A stretch of DNA of 64,000 bases from JADJOY01 sp046331705 [NCBI: bacterium] (GCA_046331705.1 JAXLQJ010000021.1:43943-107942), one strand, 5' to 3'. Positions 51,775 through 61,543 are shown, counted from the first letter of the stretch. Notes: generated by a model from the sequence alone, not told the origin. A program made the numbers and translations.

Positions 51775-53697
51775 TTATTCCGCGTCGATGCGCGCGCTGC
51801 CGGTTTTCGCGCGGGTGTCGATGAAGTCGGCGACCTGATTCAGCGCACCAGGCCGTGACAAGAGGAGCTGGTGATTGAGCGCGGTGACGTTACTGACGTG
51901 GAACTGATAGAGCCCGCTTCCGGTCACCGGCGCGACGACGGTTTCGAGCCCGAAGACCGAGTCCAGGCTGGGCTCGACCTGCGGGACGCCGAGCGCACCC
52001 GCATAGAGCGCGGTCGCGCTCGCCGGGACGTCCACGTCGTCCATCGCCTGCTGAAGCAGCACGTCTTTCGGGCGTTGGCCCGGGAATGGATCGTCGATCA
52101 CGTGCGGGCTGAAGCTCCCCGGATCGATGGTGTCGAAGAACAGCTGCAGGATGGGGACGAGCACGAGCCGATCAGCGGCCGTCGCGCCGGCAGGCAGCAT
52201 GCCGTCGAGGATGGAACCGAGCCCGGGGCTCTGCTGGAAGAGCGAGATGAAACCCGCGCCAGGAACGTTGAGGACCGCCGCGCCGATCGCGGGCTCGACC
52301 GCCAGCAGCGCGCCGCCGAGCGTGGATCCCAGGGACTGGCCCACGAACGCGACAGGCGCCGGCGCCAGGTCGGGCACGCCGTCCCCACCCGCGGGCAGCA
52401 CGTCGAGGGTCGTGAGCGCGCCTTCGACGAGACGCACGAGCTGCAGCTCGTCGGCCACCGTCTGCAGCAACAGATCGCGCCCCTCGAGCAGCCGCTCGAA
52501 GGTGAGGTACTCGGGCATCGGCCCGTCCTCGCCGAGCCGCGAGTGGTGACCGGGAATGTCGATGCCGATGGTCGCGTAACCACGCTGGCCCACCGCCGAG
52601 GTGATCTGAAGCATCGTTTCCTTGAACGCGCCGAGCCCGTGACCGAACACCACCACCGGCGCGCGGCCGGCTCCCGCCTTGGGAAGCTTGAGGAGAAACT
52701 CGAGCTCGTGCTCGCGCTGCTCGATCGGGCGTCCGCGCGAGTCCCACGCGATGCGGTGATCGGCGTCGCGATAGTCCGGCGCGGTCAAGTAGCCGATCAC
52801 TCCCGCCGCCACTCCCTTGGTCTCGAGCGCCGGCAGCGGCTGCACGATCTGCCCGACGCGAAACCGCGGCGGATTCGTCCTGGCGCGCTCGAAGATCGCG
52901 CGGGCGAGCGCGCGCAGGTCGCGGGTGACCAGCTCGTTGCTGCGCACGGTGAATGCCGTGGCGAGCACCGCGTGCGCGGGATCCTCCCGCAGCGCCGAGA
53001 CCAGCGTGGCGAGCACCGGCTGGAAGGCGTCGCGCACGCGCTCGGCGTCGGAGTCGCCACCCGTCGCCGGGGCCAGGACGCGCCGGAAGCCTTCGAACGC
53101 GGGCATCGGCGCGCCATCCGCCGTGCGCACGCGATCGGTGACCAGCGCCACGATCGTGTGATGGCTGGCGAACGGCGTCTGCGGAACGAGCGACAAGAGC
53201 GCGCGCGGGATCGCCTCCCCAGCGGCGCGCCCGTCGAGCAGCGCGCGGAACGCGAGCGGCTGGCCCGCGTCGACGTCCCAGAGGCGGACGCTCGCGTCCG
53301 GCTGGATCGACTGCGCGGGATCGGTGGGGAGCGACGCCGGATCGGGCAGCGCGGGAAGCGGCATCATCACGGGGGCGAGCGCGCTCCATCCGTCGGCTCC
53401 CGCGAGCAACTCGGGCGGATAGCGGCGCATCATCTCCGCGGTCGCCGGGGTGCGAAAGCTCTCCGCGTGAAGATCGAGGGAGAGGCCGGTCGCCGTGGCT
53501 GCCGGCTTCGTGAAGAGGTTCGTCGGAAACGGGAAGTAACAGTCGTCGGTCAGCCCCGTGCAGGTGATCGCGCGAGCGGGCACGGAAGCCGGCGTGCGCG
53601 CGACGGAGTGGCTGTCGCCGCAGCCCGACGTTGGCGCGGCGAGTGCCGCGAAGGCGACGGCGGCGACCGCCCGCCGCGCTGGAACGGCGCGCATCAT
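51775..53697 (-). CDS. secreted lipoprotein esterase/lipase (copy 2 of a tandem pair)
   Basis: 640 residues. The signal ends TSGCGDS, a lipoprotein site. A conserved CYFPFPTNLF segment opens the mature N-terminal domain, as in large bacterial lipase-like proteins with an N-terminal beta domain. The alpha/beta hydrolase part has VVVFGHGLG (oxyanion hole), nucleophile S455 in GQSLG, and a likely catalytic His in ALNHQLLL. It ends ARIDAE, as does the upstream paralogue at 53694. The ATG overlaps that gene's TGA by four bases. Substrate unknown; polyesters or lipids outside the cell are plausible. Confidence 0.82.
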   Translation of the reverse strand: MMRAVPARRAVAAVAFAALAAPTSGCGDSHSVARTPASVPARAITCTGLTDDCYFPFPTNLFTKPAATATGLSLDLHAESFRTPATAEMMRRYPPELLAGADGWSALAPVMMPLPALPDPASLPTDPAQSIQPDASVRLWDVDAGQPLAFRALLDGRAAGEAIPRALLSLVPQTPFASHHTIVALVTDRVRTADGAPMPAFEGFRRVLAPATGGDSDAERVRDAFQPVLATLVSALREDPAHAVLATAFTVRSNELVTRDLRALARAIFERARTNPPRFRVGQIVQPLPALETKGVAAGVIGYLTAPDYRDADHRIAWDSRGRPIEQREHELEFLLKLPKAGAGRAPVVVFGHGLGAFKETMLQITSAVGQRGYATIGIDIPGHHSRLGEDGPMPEYLTFERLLEGRDLLLQTVADELQLVRLVEGALTTLDVLPAGGDGVPDLAPAPVAFVGQSLGSTLGGALLAVEPAIGAAVLNVPGAGFISLFQQSPGLGSILDGMLPAGATAADRLVLVPILQLFFDTIDPGSFSPHVIDDPFPGQRPKDVLLQQAMDDVDVPASATALYAGALGVPQVEPSLDSVFGLETVVAPVTGSGLYQFHVSNVTALNHQLLLSRPGALNQVADFIDTRAKTGSARIDAE

Positions 53698-55628
53698 TCG
53701 GCGTCGATTCGCGCGGTGCCGGTCTTGGCGCGACTGTCGATGAACTCGGCCACCTGGTCGAGCGCTCCCGGGCGCGAGAGCAGGAAGCCGTGGTTGATGA
53801 ACCCGCTGTCGCTGACGCGGAACTGATAGAGCCCGCTGCCTTCGGCGGGTGCCGCGATCTTGGCCAAGCTGAAGATCGGGTCGAGGTCCGGCTCGACCTG
53901 CGGCAGGTCGAGCGACGCGGCGAGCAGCTCGGTGGCTGCGTTCGGCATGATGCCGTCGTCCATCGATTCCTGGATCAGCACGTCCTTCGGCGCGTAGCCG
54001 GGGAACGGGTCGCGCGTGACGTGCGGACCGAAGTTCGCGGGATCGACGTCGTCCACGAGCATCTGCGCGAGCGGGATCAGCACCATGCGGTCGTCCGGCG
54101 TGGCGCCGGCAGGCAGGAAGCCGTCGAGGATGCCGCCGAGCTGCTCGCTCTGCTGGAGCAGCGACGCGAAACCGCCGCCGGGCACGTTGAGGACGCCCGC
54201 GCCGATCGACGGCTCCACCGCCAGGTACGTGCCGCCCAGCACCGTGCCCAGCGATTGGCCCACGAATGCGATGGGGCCCGCGGCGAGATCCGGGACCCCG
54301 TCGCCGCTGCCGCCCGGCGAGACGTCGAGCGTGGTGAGCGCACCCTCCACCAAGCGCACGAGCTGCATCTCGTCGGCGATGGTCTGCATGAAGAGATCGC
54401 GCGTCTCGAGCAACCGCGTGAACGTGAAGTAGCTCGCGATGAAGCCGTCCTCGCCGATGCGCGAGCCGTGCGCGGCGACGTCGATGCCGATGGTGGCGTA
54501 GCCGCGCTCACCCAGCTTGCTGGTGATCTGCAGCATCGTTTCCTTGATCGCGCCGAGCCCGTGACCGAACACCACCACCGGCGCGTGTCCGGCGCTCGCC
54601 TTCGGCAGCTTGAGCAGGAACTCGAGCTGGTGCTCGCGCTGCTCGACGGGGCGGCCTTGCTCGTCCCACACGATTCGCCCATCGGCCCCGCGATAGTCGG
54701 GCGTGCTCATGCGCCCGATCACGCCGAGCTCGACTCCCTTGGTCTCGAGCGCCGGCAGCGGCGGGTTGATCGCGACGATCTCGAAGCGCGGCGGGTTGCG
54801 CTTGGCGCGTTCCAGGTTCGCGTTCGCGAGCGCCCGCATGCCGCGGGTGATCGGATCGTTCGAGCGCACGGTGAACGCCGTGGCCACCACGACGTGCGCC
54901 GGGTCCTCGGCCATCGCGCCGCGAATCGAGGCGAGCACGGGCTGATAAGCGGCGCGAGCCCGCGCGGCGTCGGTGTCGGAGGCCGCGGTGGGATCCAGCA
55001 AGCGCTGAAAGCCGGGATACGCCGGCATCGCGCGACCGTCGGCGGTGCGCACGCGATCCGTCACCAGCGCGATGAGCGTGTGGCGATTGGCGAAGGGCGC
55101 TTGCGGGATGAGCGAGAGCACCGCGTGCGGCGCGGCGTCGTTCGCGGCGCGATCGTCGAGGCGAGCGCGAAACGCGACGGGACGTGCCGCGTCGACGTCC
55201 CAGATCCGGATGCTCGCGTCGGCGGCGATGGATGCGGCGGGATCCGTCGGTAGCGTGGCCACGTCGGGCAGCTCGGGCAGCGGCACGACCACCGGTGCCA
55301 CCGGGCTGAACCCGTCGGCGCCATTCAGCAGCGCCGGCGGATACGTCGTCAGCACTTGCTCGGTCACCGGCGACGGGAAGTTCTCGGCGCGAATGTCGAG
55401 GGTGAGGCCGGTCGGAGTGCTCGCGGGCTTGGCGAAAAGATTGGTCGGGAACGGGAAGTAGCAAGTGTCGGTGACGCTCGTGCACGCGAGCGGTTGATCC
55501 GGCACACCGAGCGCCGTGGTGGTCGGCTCGCCGCCGCCACATCCCGAGAGCGCGGCGGCGGTCAGCACGACGGTCGCGAAACAGGAACGAAACCACGGGA
55601 AGCGAGGCCGTGTGGAAGGTCGGTGCAT
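53694..55628 (-). CDS. secreted lipoprotein esterase/lipase (copy 1 of a tandem pair)
   Basis: 644 residues, collinear with its downstream neighbour over the whole length. Lipobox ALSGCGGG; CYFPFPTNLF motif near the mature N-terminus; VVVFGHGLG; nucleophile S459 in GQSLG; His in FINHGFLL. The two copies share long identical runs (for example HELEFLLKLPKA/HQLEFLLKLPKA), so they arose by duplication and have since diverged. They are translationally coupled. No regulator is adjacent; the divergent gene at 55799 encodes another secreted lipoprotein. Confidence 0.84.
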   Translation of the reverse strand: MHRPSTRPRFPWFRSCFATVVLTAAALSGCGGGEPTTTALGVPDQPLACTSVTDTCYFPFPTNLFAKPASTPTGLTLDIRAENFPSPVTEQVLTTYPPALLNGADGFSPVAPVVVPLPELPDVATLPTDPAASIAADASIRIWDVDAARPVAFRARLDDRAANDAAPHAVLSLIPQAPFANRHTLIALVTDRVRTADGRAMPAYPGFQRLLDPTAASDTDAARARAAYQPVLASIRGAMAEDPAHVVVATAFTVRSNDPITRGMRALANANLERAKRNPPRFEIVAINPPLPALETKGVELGVIGRMSTPDYRGADGRIVWDEQGRPVEQREHQLEFLLKLPKASAGHAPVVVFGHGLGAIKETMLQITSKLGERGYATIGIDVAAHGSRIGEDGFIASYFTFTRLLETRDLFMQTIADEMQLVRLVEGALTTLDVSPGGSGDGVPDLAAGPIAFVGQSLGTVLGGTYLAVEPSIGAGVLNVPGGGFASLLQQSEQLGGILDGFLPAGATPDDRMVLIPLAQMLVDDVDPANFGPHVTRDPFPGYAPKDVLIQESMDDGIMPNAATELLAASLDLPQVEPDLDPIFSLAKIAAPAEGSGLYQFRVSDSGFINHGFLLSRPGALDQVAEFIDSRAKTGTARIDAE

Positions 55629-55798
55629 GGGATCGCTCGCGAGGGGTGGTGAGGCGTTGCTTACTTTGCACGACGCGGTAGGCCGGTCAACAGCGCTTTG
55701 CTACCATGCTTGCGAACGACGCCTACCCGGGGCGTCCCGTTCGGGTCCGCGCCTCGAATCTCCCGCCTCGCGCGGCCCTCCGCGTTTCGGAGGACGCC

Positions 55799-57487
55799 AT
55801 GGTTGCTCGATCTGCGCGCCGACCGGCGCCGCGCACGGCGGCGCTCGGTGGGATGGCTCTTCTCGTCGTTTGCGTGCTCGGGCTCACCACGTGCGGGGGT
55901 GGCACCGATGGCGCGCCACCGTGCGAGATCGGGGCGTGTCCGCCCGCGCTCACGCTCGAGATCACCGCCAACGACGGAGGCGGCGCGGTGAAGGACGTGG
56001 GCATTTCGGGCGCCAGCTTCGCGTGCAGCGAGGTCCCGGGCGCGACGGTGTGCACCTCCGTCGACGGGAGCGCTGGCGACTACCACCTCACGATCACCGC
56101 TCCCGGCTTCGCGTCGACGACGCTCGACACGACGGTGGACGCGAATCCCGAGCGCTGTAGCTGCGGCTACTTTCCAGCGACGGTGGCGGTCCAGCTCGGC
56201 CACCTCACGTGCGACGCGCGTCCCGCGGTCGCAGCGGATAGCGCGCCGCTGTCACTCGCCGCAGCCGAGCCGGGCAGCACCGAAACAGCGTCGGTCTCTC
56301 GATACCAGCGGACGTTCCCCAGCGGCGTTCGGAGCCGTGCGAACGACGTGATGGCTCTCGATGACGGTGGTTTCGTGGTCGCCGGCGAAGGTTCGCCGGC
56401 CGATTCGTCGTTCCAGGAGATGCGAATCGTGCGAACCGACGCCTCGGCGCAGGTGGTCTGGGACCACGCGTATCCAGGCGCGATCGGGGGCTTCCCCGGC
56501 AGCTCCGCGAGCGTCGTTGGAGCCACCGCGGATGGTGGTCTCTTCGCCGCGGGGTATGCAGTCGGAGCGTGGCTCAACGTGGTGGCGCTGACGCAGGCGT
56601 ACCTGGTCGAGCTGGACACGGATGGGTCGGAGCTGCATCGGATCGTTTGGCCCGCATTTCAGCTGGGCTACGACGCCATTCAGGACGGCCTCGGAACCGC
56701 TGCCGGCGGCTTGCTGCTGGTCGGGGCGACGGTTCCCGAGCCGTACCACCTGCCTCCGTGGGAGGTGCCGCCCGGCGCCGCGTTCGTCGTGGCGGTCGAT
56801 GTCGCCGGCCAGGGGGTCGCGAGCGCGACGAGCCTGGATGAGGCCGGACGTGCTGCGTTCGCCGATGCGATCGTCGAGCTCGGCGCCGCCGGGTATCGCC
56901 TCGCAGGCGGCAGCCACGACGCGTTCGGCCAGCGTCTCTTCCTCGCGGAAGTCGCGCCGGACGGAACCGTGACGTCGCGCCGCAGCTTCTGCGGCAGCGA
57001 CGTGGGTGGAGCGAGCGCCGCCGTTGGGCTCCTGGACGGCGGCATGATCGTCGCGGGTCAGACGAGCGTTCCACCTGGCGACACCGTCGCGCCGCATGGC
57101 TTCGTTGCGCGCCTCGATGCCAGCGGCGGTCTGGTTTGGACGAGGGTCCTCGCGGGCGCTGGCGCGATCTCCGTCAGCGGCGTAGCACTTGGCGCCGCCG
57201 ACACGCTCGCGGTCGTGGGCACGATGACCACCGCGACGAACGCATCCGACGGGTTCCTCGCGAAGCTCGACCTCGGAGGGAACCTCGCGTGGGTGAGGAC
57301 GTACGGCGGCGACTTCGAGGACGGATTCTCGGCCATCGACGCGACCGCCGACGGCGGTTTCGTGATCGCCGGCGCGCTCGGTCGCGCGCCGCTTGCCGAC
57401 GGCACGCAGACGACGGACTCCTGGCTGGTCCGCACCGACGCCGAGGGTCGCACCGGTCCACTCCCCGCCGCGGACCCGGCGCGCTGA
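55799..57487 (+). CDS. secreted repeat lipoprotein, relative of the 1753-2949 protein
   Basis: 562 residues. The signal MVARSARR...LGLTTCGGG has a lipobox-like end. A Cys-rich beta domain (about 35-125, carboxypeptidase-regulatory-like with ITAPGFASTTLD) is followed by blade-like repeats (DDGGFVVAGEG, TADGGLFAAGYA, TADGGFVIAGAL with LVRTDA...W). The same repeat type makes up the lipoprotein at 1753-2949. TCGGAGGACGCC before the ATG at 55799 supports the start. Function unknown; probably displayed on the outer membrane. Confidence 0.75.
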   Translation: MVARSARRPAPRTAALGGMALLVVCVLGLTTCGGGTDGAPPCEIGACPPALTLEITANDGGGAVKDVGISGASFACSEVPGATVCTSVDGSAGDYHLTITAPGFASTTLDTTVDANPERCSCGYFPATVAVQLGHLTCDARPAVAADSAPLSLAAAEPGSTETASVSRYQRTFPSGVRSRANDVMALDDGGFVVAGEGSPADSSFQEMRIVRTDASAQVVWDHAYPGAIGGFPGSSASVVGATADGGLFAAGYAVGAWLNVVALTQAYLVELDTDGSELHRIVWPAFQLGYDAIQDGLGTAAGGLLLVGATVPEPYHLPPWEVPPGAAFVVAVDVAGQGVASATSLDEAGRAAFADAIVELGAAGYRLAGGSHDAFGQRLFLAEVAPDGTVTSRRSFCGSDVGGASAAVGLLDGGMIVAGQTSVPPGDTVAPHGFVARLDASGGLVWTRVLAGAGAISVSGVALGAADTLAVVGTMTTATNASDGFLAKLDLGGNLAWVRTYGGDFEDGFSAIDATADGGFVIAGALGRAPLADGTQTTDSWLVRTDAEGRTGPLPAADPAR

Positions 57488-57494
57488 GATGCGA

Positions 57495-57547
57495 ACGGCC
57501 CGACGCCGGGAGGCGTCGGGCCGCTGGATCGCTCGCGCGGGGCGAGC
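57495..57547. terminator. bidirectional terminator, two hairpins
   Basis: Between convergent genes. A perfect 12-bp stem with a GGGA loop (57495-57522; arms CGGCCCGACGCC and GGCGTCGGGCCG) starts eight bases after the lipoprotein stop. A second 7-bp stem, CGCTCGC-GCGGG-GCGAGCG, follows at 57529-57547. No T-run is present, common in GC-rich genomes. Confidence 0.8.
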
Positions 57548-57560
57548 GCTGGAACGGGGC

Positions 57561-58172
57561 TCAGAAGTAGAAGTTCGCGCGCGCCGTGATCTGCAGGAAG
57601 TCGGGGTAATCGGTGAGGTCGGTGTCCTTGATCTGCGGGATCGAGTCGAAGCTGTCCGAGAAGATCAGGTTGTAGCGAACGTCCGGACCCACGGTGATGT
57701 GGTCGCCGAGCTCGATCTCGAGGCCTCCGCCCAGGATCAGGCCGAACTCGTTTTGGTCGTTCTGGACGAGCTTCTCGGCCTGGTTGATGGAGTCGAAGGC
57801 CTGGAAATCCACGACGTGGTAGGCGCCACCGATGAGGACGTAGAGGCGTACCGGGCTGAGGTCGATGTTGTAGCGAGCCGAGAGACCCAGCGACAGCACG
57901 TCGAGATCGCCGCCGGCGGAGCCCACGATCGGCAGGCTCACCTCGTTGCCGTCGAAGCTCGCGTACTTGGCGGTGAACTCGATGGCCGGGCCATCGAAGT
58001 CGACGCCGATCGCACCGCCGTAGACCAAGTCGTCGTCGAACTCGTCGTTACCCAGCAAGAAAGTCCAGCCCAGGTCGCCGCCCAGGTAGAAGCGCGCGGC
58101 GTGGGCGCCCGGCGCGAAGCTCACGCTCGCGAGCGCGGCGACGAACAGGTATGCGATGACTCGTTTGGTCAT
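57561..58172 (-). CDS. outer-membrane beta-barrel protein
   Basis: 203 residues. Signal peptide ending PGAHA, then eight predicted amphipathic strands (RFYLGGDLGWTFLL; AIEFTAKYASFD; LSLGLSARYNI; RLYVLIGGAYHVV; EFGLILGGGLEIEL; ITVGPDVRYNLIF) and a terminal YF, the signal for barrel insertion. It fits small OmpA/OmpW-like eight-stranded barrels of unknown role. GGAGGGAGC precedes the ATG; a promoter is proposed at 58236-58265. Confidence 0.85.
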   Translation of the reverse strand: MTKRVIAYLFVAALASVSFAPGAHAARFYLGGDLGWTFLLGNDEFDDDLVYGGAIGVDFDGPAIEFTAKYASFDGNEVSLPIVGSAGGDLDVLSLGLSARYNIDLSPVRLYVLIGGAYHVVDFQAFDSINQAEKLVQNDQNEFGLILGGGLEIELGDHITVGPDVRYNLIFSDSFDSIPQIKDTDLTDYPDFLQITARANFYF

Positions 58173-58235
58173 GCTCGCTCCCTCCGATGCTACGAGTGGA
58201 TCGAGGCGCCGCGTGGCGGCGGCTTCGATCGCGCG

Positions 58236-58265
58236 TGTATAACATTGCGTCGACGGGCGTCACAA
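58236..58265 (-). promoter_or_regulatory. candidate sigma70-type promoter of the barrel gene
   Basis: Read on the minus strand: TTGTGA (58265-58260), spacer of 18, TATACA (58241-58236), or TTATAC with a spacer of 17. It lies about 65 bases upstream of the ATG and is an A/T-rich island in GC-rich surroundings. Predicted by eye only. Confidence 0.5.
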
Positions 58266-58299
58266 CCGACCGCCGGCCCTGCGCCGCCGGCGCTTTCGC

Positions 58300-59046
58300 A
58301 TGACGAATCCGGAGCTTCGCTCGAACGCCACGCCATCCGCCAGCGCGCGGGATCGGTTGCGCCTACGCTTGGCCGGAGTCGTGGCGTTGCTGCTCGTGGG
58401 CGCAGCGGTGGGGTGGAGCGTGATGCGTTGGCGCGGCGGCGGCGGCGCCGTCGACCTGGTGGCGTGGATGGGGCGGTTCCGCGCCAGCCCGCTCGCCGTT
58501 CCCGCGACCCTCGGCATCTACGTGGCGGCCGGGCTCACGTTGATGCCCATGTCGTTCGTGATGATGGCCACCGGGCTCTCGTTCGGTCCCGTGCTCGGCG
58601 CGGCGCTGGCGCTCTCGGGTTGCTTGCTCAGCGCCGTCCTCAACTACGCGATCGGCGCGGCGCTGGGCCGCGACCTGGTGCATCGGGTGCGCTCGCCCCG
58701 GCTCCGGCAGCTCAATCGCTTCCTGGGAGCGCACGGCTTCGCGGCGATCGCCACCGTGCGCATCGTCCCGGTGGCGCCGTTCGGGCTCGTGAACCTGGTC
58801 GCGGGCGCCTCGGACATCCGCTTTCGCGACTACTGGTGGGGAACGGTGGCGCTGCTGACGCCCAGCGTGATCCTGTCGAGTCTGTTCGGCGATCGCATCG
58901 GGGAGCTCGCGCGGAATCCGAGCGTCGCCACGTTCGCGTCATTGGTGGCCGTGCTCGGGATCCTGCTGGCGGTCGGCTACTGGCTGCGAAACAAGGTCCG
59001 TCAACGCGCGGATGCCGCGATTGTGCCTACGGGCGAACCGTACTAA
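58300..59046 (+). CDS. VTT/TVP38-family (DedA-like) membrane protein
   Basis: 248 residues with about five membrane segments. The VTT core includes YVAAGLTLMPMSFVMMATGL, LSAVLNYAIGAALGRDL and VRIVPVAPFGLVNLVAGAS, where the FGLVN with conserved Arg and Pro is typical. Related proteins act as lipid scramblases or transporters in the inner membrane. It lies 48 bases upstream of the DnaK-like gene on the same strand. Confidence 0.88.
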   Translation: MTNPELRSNATPSASARDRLRLRLAGVVALLLVGAAVGWSVMRWRGGGGAVDLVAWMGRFRASPLAVPATLGIYVAAGLTLMPMSFVMMATGLSFGPVLGAALALSGCLLSAVLNYAIGAALGRDLVHRVRSPRLRQLNRFLGAHGFAAIATVRIVPVAPFGLVNLVAGASDIRFRDYWWGTVALLTPSVILSSLFGDRIGELARNPSVATFASLVAVLGILLAVGYWLRNKVRQRADAAIVPTGEPY

Positions 59047-59094
59047 AACTCGCCCGCGATTCGAACGAACGATCGAAGGAGAACCAACGCCGCG

Positions 59095-60879
59095 ATGGGG
59101 CGCATCATTGGAATCGACCTCGGCACCAGCAACTCGTGCGTCGCCGTGATGGAGAACGGCGAGGCCAAGGTCATCAGCAATTCGGAAGGAGATCGCCTCA
59201 CACCGTCGGTCGTGTCGTTCACCAAAGCGGGCGGGCGCATCGTCGGCATCACCGCCAAGCGTCAGGCGGTGCTCAACCCGACGCGCACGTTCCACTCGGT
59301 CAAGCGCCTGCTCGGCCGCCGCTGGGACGAGCAGGACGTCCAAGACCTCGTCCAAGTCCTGCCCTTCCCCACCCTGCGGGCGGAAAGCGGCGACGTGCGC
59401 GTGGGCGACGCCGCGGAGGCGTGGGCACCCGAGCAGCTGCTCGCGATGGTGCTCGACAAGCTGCGCGGCGACGCCGAGTCGGTGCTCGGGGAGTCGATCG
59501 ATCAAGCCGTCATCACGGTTCCCGCGAACTACAACGACCTGCAGCGCACGGCGACGCGCACCGCGGCGCAGATCGCCGGGCTCGAGGTGGTGCGGCTCGT
59601 CAACGAGCCCACCGCCGCCGCGCTCGCGTACGGCTACAGCCGTCGCAAGGCGGGGGTGTTCGCGGTCTACGATCTCGGCGCCGGCACCTTCGACATCACG
59701 GTGCTGTCGAGCCAGCAAGGAGCCTTGGCCTTCCAGGTGCGCGCCACCGGCGGCGCGCACCGGCTGGGCGGCGACGACATCGACCTCTTGATCGCCGGCC
59801 TGCTCAACGAGCGCTTCGAGAAGACCCACGGGTTCGCGCTCGATCCCAGCCCCGCCACCCGCCAGCGCGTGATCACCGCCGCGGAAGAGGCCAAGAAGGC
59901 GCTCTCGAACGTGGAGGCCACGCGCGTCACGCTGCCGTTCATCGGCACCGGCCCGCAGGGGCCCGTGCACCTCGACACCGAGCTCTATCGCTCGGAGCTC
60001 GAGCAAGTCATGCGGCCCTTGGTCGACCGCACCTTGGAAGTGTGCGCATCGGTGCTCAAGGACGCCGGGCTCGAGCCGCACCAGGTGGACGAGGTGCTGC
60101 TGGTCGGCGGGCAGACCCGCGCACCGATCGTGAAGCGCGCGGTCGCGAACTTCTTCGGTCGCGAGCCCACGCGCGGCGTCGAGCCGGACGAGGCGGTGGC
60201 CATGGGCGCCGCCCTCATGGGCAGCTTGAGCGAGACCGACATGGTCGACCGGGTGGTCGCCGACGTCTGTCCGCTCTCCCTCGGTGTCGAGACCGCGGGC
60301 GGCCTGTTCACGCCGCTGATTCCGCGCAACACGCCCATCCCCACGCGCGCCACCAAGGTCTTCACCACCACCGCGGACAACCAGATGATGATCCGCGTGA
60401 ACGTGTACCAGGGCGAGCGGCAGCGCGCGAGCGACAACCTGCTCCTCGGCGTGCTCGATCTGGTGGGGCTCGCGCCCGCGCCGCGCGGCCGCGCCCAGAT
60501 CGAGATCGCGTTCTCGATGGACAGCGACGGCATCTTGCACATCGAGGCGCGCGACATGGTCACGCAACGGGCGCGCTCGGTGCGGGTCTCGGCGCGCGGC
60601 GGTGTGTCGCCGGTCGAGCTGGAGCGCATGGTGGCGCAGGCCGAGAACGAGCGCGATCGCGACGAAGCGTTCCGCGCGCTCTCGAGCCGGCGCAATGCCG
60701 CGATGCAGACCATCTACCAGGCCGAACGGATGATTCGCGAGGCCGAGGACATCGAGGACGACCATCGCGGGCGCATCCGGATGGCGCTCGACGACCTGCA
60801 GCGCGCATGCGACACGGCGCAGACCGTCCAATCGATCCAACAGGCGCACCAGGCGCTGCTCGAGGTGCTGCGGCGGTGA
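59095..60879 (+). CDS. Hsp70/DnaK-like chaperone, shortened C-terminus
   Basis: 594 residues. The nucleotide-binding domain has GIDLGTSNSCVAVMENG, NEPTAAALAYG, DLGAGTFDITVL (usually DLGGGTFD) and VLLVGGQTRAPIV. The substrate domain includes PLSLGVETAGG and IPRNTPIPT. The lid is short, and the acidic EEVD-like or DnaK tail is missing, so it is some 40 residues shorter than DnaK. No grpE or dnaJ is adjacent, so it is probably a specialised second Hsp70 rather than the main DnaK. Confidence 0.9.
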   Translation: MGRIIGIDLGTSNSCVAVMENGEAKVISNSEGDRLTPSVVSFTKAGGRIVGITAKRQAVLNPTRTFHSVKRLLGRRWDEQDVQDLVQVLPFPTLRAESGDVRVGDAAEAWAPEQLLAMVLDKLRGDAESVLGESIDQAVITVPANYNDLQRTATRTAAQIAGLEVVRLVNEPTAAALAYGYSRRKAGVFAVYDLGAGTFDITVLSSQQGALAFQVRATGGAHRLGGDDIDLLIAGLLNERFEKTHGFALDPSPATRQRVITAAEEAKKALSNVEATRVTLPFIGTGPQGPVHLDTELYRSELEQVMRPLVDRTLEVCASVLKDAGLEPHQVDEVLLVGGQTRAPIVKRAVANFFGREPTRGVEPDEAVAMGAALMGSLSETDMVDRVVADVCPLSLGVETAGGLFTPLIPRNTPIPTRATKVFTTTADNQMMIRVNVYQGERQRASDNLLLGVLDLVGLAPAPRGRAQIEIAFSMDSDGILHIEARDMVTQRARSVRVSARGGVSPVELERMVAQAENERDRDEAFRALSSRRNAAMQTIYQAERMIREAEDIEDDHRGRIRMALDDLQRACDTAQTVQSIQQAHQALLEVLRR

Positions 60880-60991
60880 GGAAGCGACGCGCGGCGCGCA
60901 CGCGTGCGTGGCTCGGGCCGAGCCGCGCGAGCAGCATCACGCCCGTTGGCTCGCGCCGCTCCACCTCACGCCACGGAGGCCCGCGAGACCC

Positions 60992-61498
60992 ATGATCGAC
61001 GACGTAACCGGTCTGCCCTCGGAGCCCCATCTCTTCGAGCGTCTCGAGGAGGAGCTGGATCGCGGCCGCCGCTACGGTCGCCCGCTCGCGGTGATGATGC
61101 TGGACATCGACTGCCTGCGGACCATCAACGAGGAGACGCACCGGTTGTTCGGAAGCTACGTGCTGCGCGAGGTCGGCGAGCTGCTGTCTCGGAATCTGCG
61201 GCGCTGCGACACCGTGTTCCGATTCGAGAGCGACGAGTTCGTGGCGATCCTGCCGGAGACCACCCCGGAGGGCGCGATGGTCGCCGCCGAGCGTGCCCGA
61301 CGACTGATCGAATCGCATCGCTTCGAGTCGCCGCCGTGGGCGGTGCAGGTCACGGTGAGCGTCGGCGTCACGGGCTCGGCGGGGACGTCGGACGAGACCG
61401 CCCGCGCGATCGTGCGCAGCGTCGACGTCGCCGTGGACGCCGCCAAGCGCGACGGCCGCAATCGCTGCGCGATGGCTCGGCCCGTGGCGGCGGTCTGA
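60992..61498 (+). CDS. degenerate GGDEF-domain protein
   Basis: 168 residues, a lone GGDEF-type domain without a sensor. DDVTGLPSEPHLFERLEEEL and LAVMMLDIDCLRTINEETH match the fold, but the signature loop reads F-E-S-D-E-F (78-83) instead of GGDEF. Diguanylate cyclase activity is therefore doubtful; it may bind GTP or cyclic-di-GMP or act by contact. ATG at 60992 is chosen as the domain starts there. It precedes cell-wall-related genes (serine hydrolase and LD-carboxypeptidase) by 45 bases. Confidence 0.85.
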   Translation: MIDDVTGLPSEPHLFERLEEELDRGRRYGRPLAVMMLDIDCLRTINEETHRLFGSYVLREVGELLSRNLRRCDTVFRFESDEFVAILPETTPEGAMVAAERARRLIESHRFESPPWAVQVTVSVGVTGSAGTSDETARAIVRSVDVAVDAAKRDGRNRCAMARPVAAV

Positions 61499-61543
61499 GC
61501 GCGCCTGGAGTCGAAACCGCCGCACCACCACGCGTCGTCGTGC

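Noticed and set aside
57393-60995. Very long plus-strand open frame across the barrel, VTT and DnaK genes
   Set aside because: Shadow frame with Arg/Ala/Gly bias, covering well-supported genes on both strands.
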